A stretch of 64,000 bases of DNA from the NCBI RefSeq assembly GCF_963675165.1, contig NC_087386.1:6651066-6715065 (forward strand). The letters run 5' to 3'. Made by a program: the position numbers and the translations under genes. The notes under the pieces are model-generated. The model did no database searches, was not told the DNA's origin, and saw only the letters and a list, made by a program, of their open reading frames with translations. Each line of letters starts with the position of its first letter. The first letter of the stretch is position 1. Shown one piece after another: positions 59,590-64,000 of this stretch. This stretch comes from Halichondria panicea. Taxonomy: Eukaryota > Porifera > Demospongiae > Suberitida > Halichondriidae.

Positions 59590-60530
59590 TTATTATGCCT
59601 CGAGGCGTAGCCGCACGAGGGATACGGTAAAGCTGACTGTGTGTGTGTCTGTGTGTCTGTTCCAGCTGTAACTGCTCAACGGTTGCAATGCGACGAAAAC
59701 TAACAGCTTCTATAGGCTTCTAGCCACGTTCTCTTGGATTTTGATTCGTGGATTAGCAAAACTAAAGCTTCTTTCTCGAGTTATGGCTAGTTTGACTCAC
59801 ATTGAAGGCTGTTGCAGTCTCTTCAGAATCTTTCATAGCATCATCTGTCCGCACAAACTTTCTATTCAACGTATGAGTTAACCTTGCACTAAAGCGCTAG
59901 CTTTTTGTTAGCTACAAGACCCAGAAAATACCTGTTAAAACAGCTAGCTAGCAGTAGCCATTTGTGAAATTGATCTCTTTGGACACACCCTTTAATTATT
60001 CCTATGGATGTAATGCGCATGCGCGCTCATTCCCCAGATCCAGATCCTCCTGGCAGAATCATATTTTTCTTGAGGGCCTGGTAAGCCACAAAACACTACT
60101 ATAGATAACAATATGCATGTACACAAGTCTTTTCTTCTTAAATATTATAATTATACACTGCATGAACTACAGATCCAATTTTCTTCTTTCTTGAGGTCCT
60201 GGTATTAAAGCCACATAATACAACAATAGATGCTGTAATAAGTCTTTTCTTCTCAGTGACTTTATATAGATAAGCTAACTTTATGAAATAATTATGCACT
60301 TCCGCTTATAATTAATTGAAAACAAAATCTTCTTCTTTGTTGCTTCCTAGATCCTTGAGGTCCTGGTATAAGCAGCCACAAAACACAACAATGATACCAT
60401 AATTATACAATTGCAAGTCAGTTTTAGACAGATTATTTTATACACTTTTTCCTCTTCTATACTTTCTCTTCTATACTTTTGAGCGAAAGCAAATCATGGC
60501 GAGAGGCATTAGCACAGCGCCAGCTTGAAC
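59590..60530. repeat. Dispersed repeat region downstream of the TPR gene
   Basis: Begins with the palindromic CCTCGAGGCGTAGCCGCACG and contains three degenerate units with CTTGAGGTCCTGGTA...AGCCACAAAACAC (about 60070, 60193, 60353). The 60485-60530 end matches 14110-14175 inverted. No coding sequence seen; probably layered non-autonomous elements. Confidence 0.6.
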
Positions 60531-60634
60531 ACTAGTTATTGCAGTAATATATTTTCGAGTGAACACATTTTTATCTACAAAATATTTACAGTAATCATCA
60601 TGATAGCAAGATAAAAACACAAAAAATAAAACTG

Positions 60635-62978
60635 TTACACAGTTGCTGGGACTTCGTGTACGGGGGTAATGGGTGTGGTCTCAGTGCTGTCCAGCTCCAC
60701 GGCCGAGGATTGTCCAGTGCTGTGGTCAATCTTACGTGAGTCTGAATCTTCAGTCCTCTTGGAGAGAGTTGGACTGCTTTTCGGGGTGGGCTCCGTCTTA
60801 AGGTTACTACTGCCCTCCTCATGTCGTTCTTTGCTGTCTGGTGGGGTACTTTCGTTGTCTTCGCTATTTTGTGGTGAATTTTCATCACCCATCAACTTAT
60901 TTGACTCCTTTGTTTCAGTGCAAGGTTCTTTGACAGGGGGAGAGCCAGTGGTTGCATCGCAAGGTTCTTTGACGGGGGGAGGGCCAGTGGTTGCATCGCA
61001 AGGTTCTTTCACAGGGGGAGGATCAGTGGTTGCATCGCAAGGTTCTTTGACGGGGGGAGGATCAGTGGTTGCATCGCAAGGTTCTTTCACGAGGGGAGGG
61101 CCAGTGGTTGCATCGCAAGGTTCTTTCACAGGGGGAGGGCCAGTGGTTGCATCGCAAGGTTCTTTGACGGGAGGATCAGTGGTTGCATCGCAAGGTTCTT
61201 TCACAGGGGGAGGATCAGTGGTTGCATCACAAGGTTCTTTGACGGGGGGAGGGTCAGTGGTTGCATTGCAAGGTTCTTTGACGGGGGGAGGATCAGTGGT
61301 TGCATCGCAAGGTTCTTTCACGGGGGGAGGGCCAGTGGTTGCATCGCAAGGTTCTTTGACGGGGGGAGGATCAGTGGTTGCATCGCAAGGTTCTTTCACG
61401 GGGGGAGGGCCAGTGGTTGCATCGCAAGGTTCTTTGACGGGGGGAGGATCAGTGGTTGCATCGCAAGGTTCTTTCACGGGGGGAGGGTGAGGGTCAGTGG
61501 TTGCATCGCAAGGTTCTTTCACGGGGGGAGGGCCAGTGGTTGCATCGCAAGGTTCTTTTACGGGGGGAGGGCCAGTGGTTGCATCGCAAGGTTCTTTCAC
61601 GGGGGGAGGGTCAGTGGTTGTTGTATCGTTATCTTTCTGTGAGGGTTTGTCCGTCTGTTCAGTGGGCAAGTCGGTGTTGTCAGGTGATTGTACTGGAGGG
61701 GATTCCCCGGATGCAAAGGGAGTGCTATCAGTAGCCTCGCTAGTTGGTGCAGCTGGACTGTCTTCAATCTTTGGCTCAGATTCGACCTTCTTTAGTGAAT
61801 TTTTAGAAGCCGTCTTCTCCTCATCAAGTTGTGGGGCATCAGTACCTTCTCCAATACTGTTCACAGGCTGTTTAGCTGGCGGCTCAGCTTCTTCTTTACT
61901 CGAGACTTGGTTCACAGTTTTCAGATCAGTTACTTCAACTCCATCCATGTCAGTTTGTGAGTGTGTTGCTCTAGGAGCTAGCGATGCCTTGTCATCTGTA
62001 GCCACAATGCTTGCAGATTGGCTCTTTAGTTCGGACCCCAGCCCACCCCCTCTGTTATCCAGGGCCGGCTGAAGAGGGAGACGAGACTGTGAGCCTGAGA
62101 GCACGAGGGTAGTGTCTAGTCCGGGGGGAGCAGCTGGTTCTGAGAGTGTGTTCGGTGCACTACGATCCACTGTAGTCATCGCAAGAGAAGAGATCGATTC
62201 AACTTTCATTACGTCATCTTTAATAGCAGTCTCCTCTCCTTCGTTTGGTGTGCCATCTTGAGGGGGGGCGGAGTCTGGTTGGCCTTTAGCCTCAAGATCT
62301 TGTACAATTGTTTCATCTTCTTTCACAGGCGGAGGTTCAACCGTTTCTTGTTTGGTTTCTTTGTCAGGGGAGATTGGTGGGCTTGATTCCAGGTCCTCTA
62401 CTGTCAGTTTGACCTGCTCTCCAGTGATGACTGGTGTGACAATCTTTTCCTAAGGGGAGGGGGGTGATGAGAGAACATTATTTTACTTGTAGCTATAATT
62501 AACTGCAATGACCCAGCGTTAAATAGAGCATCTTTGAACGGCCATAACTTTAGTTCCGTTGGTGCAACAACATTAATTGGGACCCAGCGTTAAACACCAG
62601 CTCCAGCAACACTTACTGTGACAGTACTTGCTGACACTGGTTGTGATTGTCTCTGCTGACCATCACTCCTCTCTTGAGGATGAACTGTGTGTGTGGTATG
62701 TGTGTGTGGTGTGTGTGTGGTGTGTATGTGTGTGTGTGTGTGTGGTGTGTGTGTGTGGTGTGTGTGGTATGTGTGTGTGGTGTGTGTGGGTGTAGTAGGT
62801 ACTGTACAACTTCTAGTAGACTATATTATTTGCAGTCTACAAATTACTGTTGGGGCTAATAGAAGTGCAGACAGTCTATATAATTATGCACAATTCACGA
62901 TCATGCAAGTGAACACATAATACCAGATGATGAGAACACTAACTCACTTCTAACAGATCTCGAATTCCCACAACCCAT
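60635..62978 (-). CDS. Putative N-myristoylated protein with 18 copies of a 13-residue PPPVKEPCDATTG repeat
   Basis: Three exons: 62978-62948, 62684-62617 and 62449-60635; 637 residues. MGCGNSRSVR is a strong N-myristoylation start with Cys3 available for palmitoylation, so membrane attachment is likely. The small first exon was chosen because the GTGAGT donor at 62947 gives the right phase into exon 2 (HPQERSDGQQRQSQPVSAST). The rest is disordered, acidic, and rich in Pro, Thr, Ser and Lys. At 60930-61620 the chain is 18 tandem copies of a 13-residue unit, PPPVKEPCDATTG or ...TTD, each with one Cys; copy 3 has a two-residue insert and copy 12 lacks one Pro. EPPPVKEDE upstream may be the seed. 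I know no homologue. It is downstream of QTRT1 on the same strand, 284 bp from its stop. Confidence 0.72.
62685..62795. repeat. TG-rich microsatellite at an acceptor of the repeat-protein gene
   Basis: On the sense strand it is a CA run ending in the acceptor for the exon starting at 62684. Confidence 0.88.
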
Positions 62979-63262
62979 TGCTGTCAATACAGAGCATGCA
63001 GAAGATCCAACACTGTTACTAAGAGTAACCAGCTTCAGTGTGTGGGGGGGTACTACAGTCCATCCTTTATGGCAGTCATTAATAACCTCAGGGCAGAGTG
63101 TATTCAATCAAGATATTAATGGATTCATTTACACACACATACCAAACATCACACAATAACAAGTTTCATGGGGGAACAAATTCATGACAAGACAGAGGAA
63201 TGCAGACAATTCAAATAATTATGCAAAAATAAATAAAACTGATTCATAAGTCCTGTAAGCTG

Positions 63263-63970
63263 CTAGGGAGACTCAAGCAAATGAATGTTAACAGAGTCTA
63301 GAGCGTTCACTACCCACTGCTCATATGCTCCATCAGGGTACAGCTGAATCATGAACTCTCGGACAAATGTTGGGAACCTGCCCTCCATTATGCTCAGACG
63401 AAGGTCACGCATCATCGACAACTGCAGGGGGGGGAAAATAATAATTAAATTACATAATTACAGAGATTTTGCAGTGAACATGGCAGCAAAAAGGGCAAGT
63501 TGTGTTCGTCGCTCGTCATTACATCTATTTATTTATTGTACCTAGAGATAATGATAAATACAGTGGATTGCAGTGCACTTGCACAGAAATTGCCATTTGT
63601 CGGACGTGTGTGTGTGTGTGTGTGTGTAGACCCACCCACTCACCATATAGCACACATTATGCAGAGAGACAAGGTTGCAGGCCACCGTCTCCTTCTGTGT
63701 CATGAGGGAGTGAATGTAGGCCCTACTGTGGTTAGTGCACGCCACACAGGGGCAGTTCTTATCAATTGGCTCAAAGTCGGAAGCAAATTCCCTCTTTTTG
63801 AGGTCCACCTGACCCCACGAAACCAACGCCACACCAAAGCGCTGCAAGGACAGCGGAGTGATATATGAAATTACATGATTGCATGTACACTCACACCAGT
63901 TCTGGTTGGGTACACACAGTCGTACATGTCCGCACCTAATGCACTGCACACAACAAGATCCACTGGAAAA
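63263..63970 (-). CDS. QTRT1: QTRT1, catalytic queuine tRNA-ribosyltransferase (3' part only)
   Basis: The last three exons are in the window: 63970-63895, 63841-63644 and 63421-63263, 143 residues; the N-terminal two thirds lie beyond 64000. VDLVVCSALGADMYDCVYPT followed by RTG and RFGVALVSWG match the core barrel. CPCVACTNHSRAYIHSL provides the zinc-binding CxCxxC...H set. LVSLHNVCYMLSMMRDLRLS and IMEGRFPTFVREFMIQLYPD match the C-terminal helices of TGT. Known role: with QTRT2 it exchanges guanine 34 for queuine in tRNAs with GUN anticodons, in cytosol and at mitochondria. All visible zinc ligands are present. Confidence 0.94.
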
Positions 63971-64000
63971 CTGTGAGGGAAAAAGAGCAAAATTTCTAAA

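Noticed and set aside
60669-62072. Long plus-strand open frames (273 and 191 codons) across the repeat gene
   Set aside because: They are antisense to the 13-residue repeat exon and stay open because a 39-bp unit repeats in frame on both strands. The minus strand has the start, splice sites and stop.

Overview
The window is animal nuclear DNA. Intron-rich genes on both strands are packed closely, with short GT-AG introns, many (TG)n/(CA)n runs inside introns, frequent short AT palindromes, and several foldback repeat families. The gene set (nucleobindin, XPR1, DAXX, RAD51AP1, WDR47, SCYL3, FBXO45, TMCO1, QTRT1) is metazoan. Gene density, small introns and sequence divergence from vertebrates suggest an early-branching animal, most likely a demosponge. 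That assignment is inference. I saw no rRNA, tRNA, CRISPR array, retrovirus-like element or Polinton.

Layout. 0-12.9 kb: ZFAND4 (+, 5' end outside the window), nucleobindin (+), XPR1 (-) and DAXX (+); XPR1 and DAXX share a divergent promoter of about 210 bp. 13-15.9 kb: a probable 77-residue unknown gene (-) diverging from RAD51AP1 (+). 16-21.4 kb: WDR47 (-) and a single-PDZ protein (-). 21.7-27.6 kb: syntaxin-6, a CDK1-type kinase and NUDT21/CFIm25 (all +). 27.7-34.4 kb: SCYL3 (-), divergent from an ER-type JmjC protein ending in RDEL (+). 45.3-52.8 kb: FBXO45 (+), a divergent alpha-kleisin (+) and TMCO1 (-), followed by a terminal-inverted-repeat element to 54.6 kb. 54.8-59.5 kb: an LGN-like TPR protein (+) whose last large intron is filled with foldback repeats. 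60.6-64 kb: a putative N-myristoylated protein with 18 copies of a 13-residue repeat (-), and the 3' end of QTRT1 (-).

The most unusual region is 35.4-45.1 kb. Nine head-to-tail copies of two related small secreted-protein families occur in the order A1-B1-A2-B2-A3-B3-B4-B5-B6. Each has a signal peptide, a phase-1 intron, a cysteine-capped heptad 'neck' and a head domain of about 135 residues that I do not recognise. Every copy is preceded by the same 14-base box and a TATA box at near-fixed spacing. The B heads are almost identical except in three short loops that differ in every copy. Four B copies are intact; the three A copies and two B copies have interrupted frames. This resembles a birth-and-death recognition or effector family and is the best candidate here for an undescribed system.

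The single-copy genes are mostly housekeeping: phosphate export, Ca2+ handling (nucleobindin, TMCO1), membrane traffic (STX6, SCYL3), cell cycle and chromosome biology (CDK1, kleisin, RAD51AP1, DAXX), RNA 3'-end processing (NUDT21) and tRNA queuosine modification (QTRT1). I see no operon-like functional grouping apart from divergent promoter pairs.
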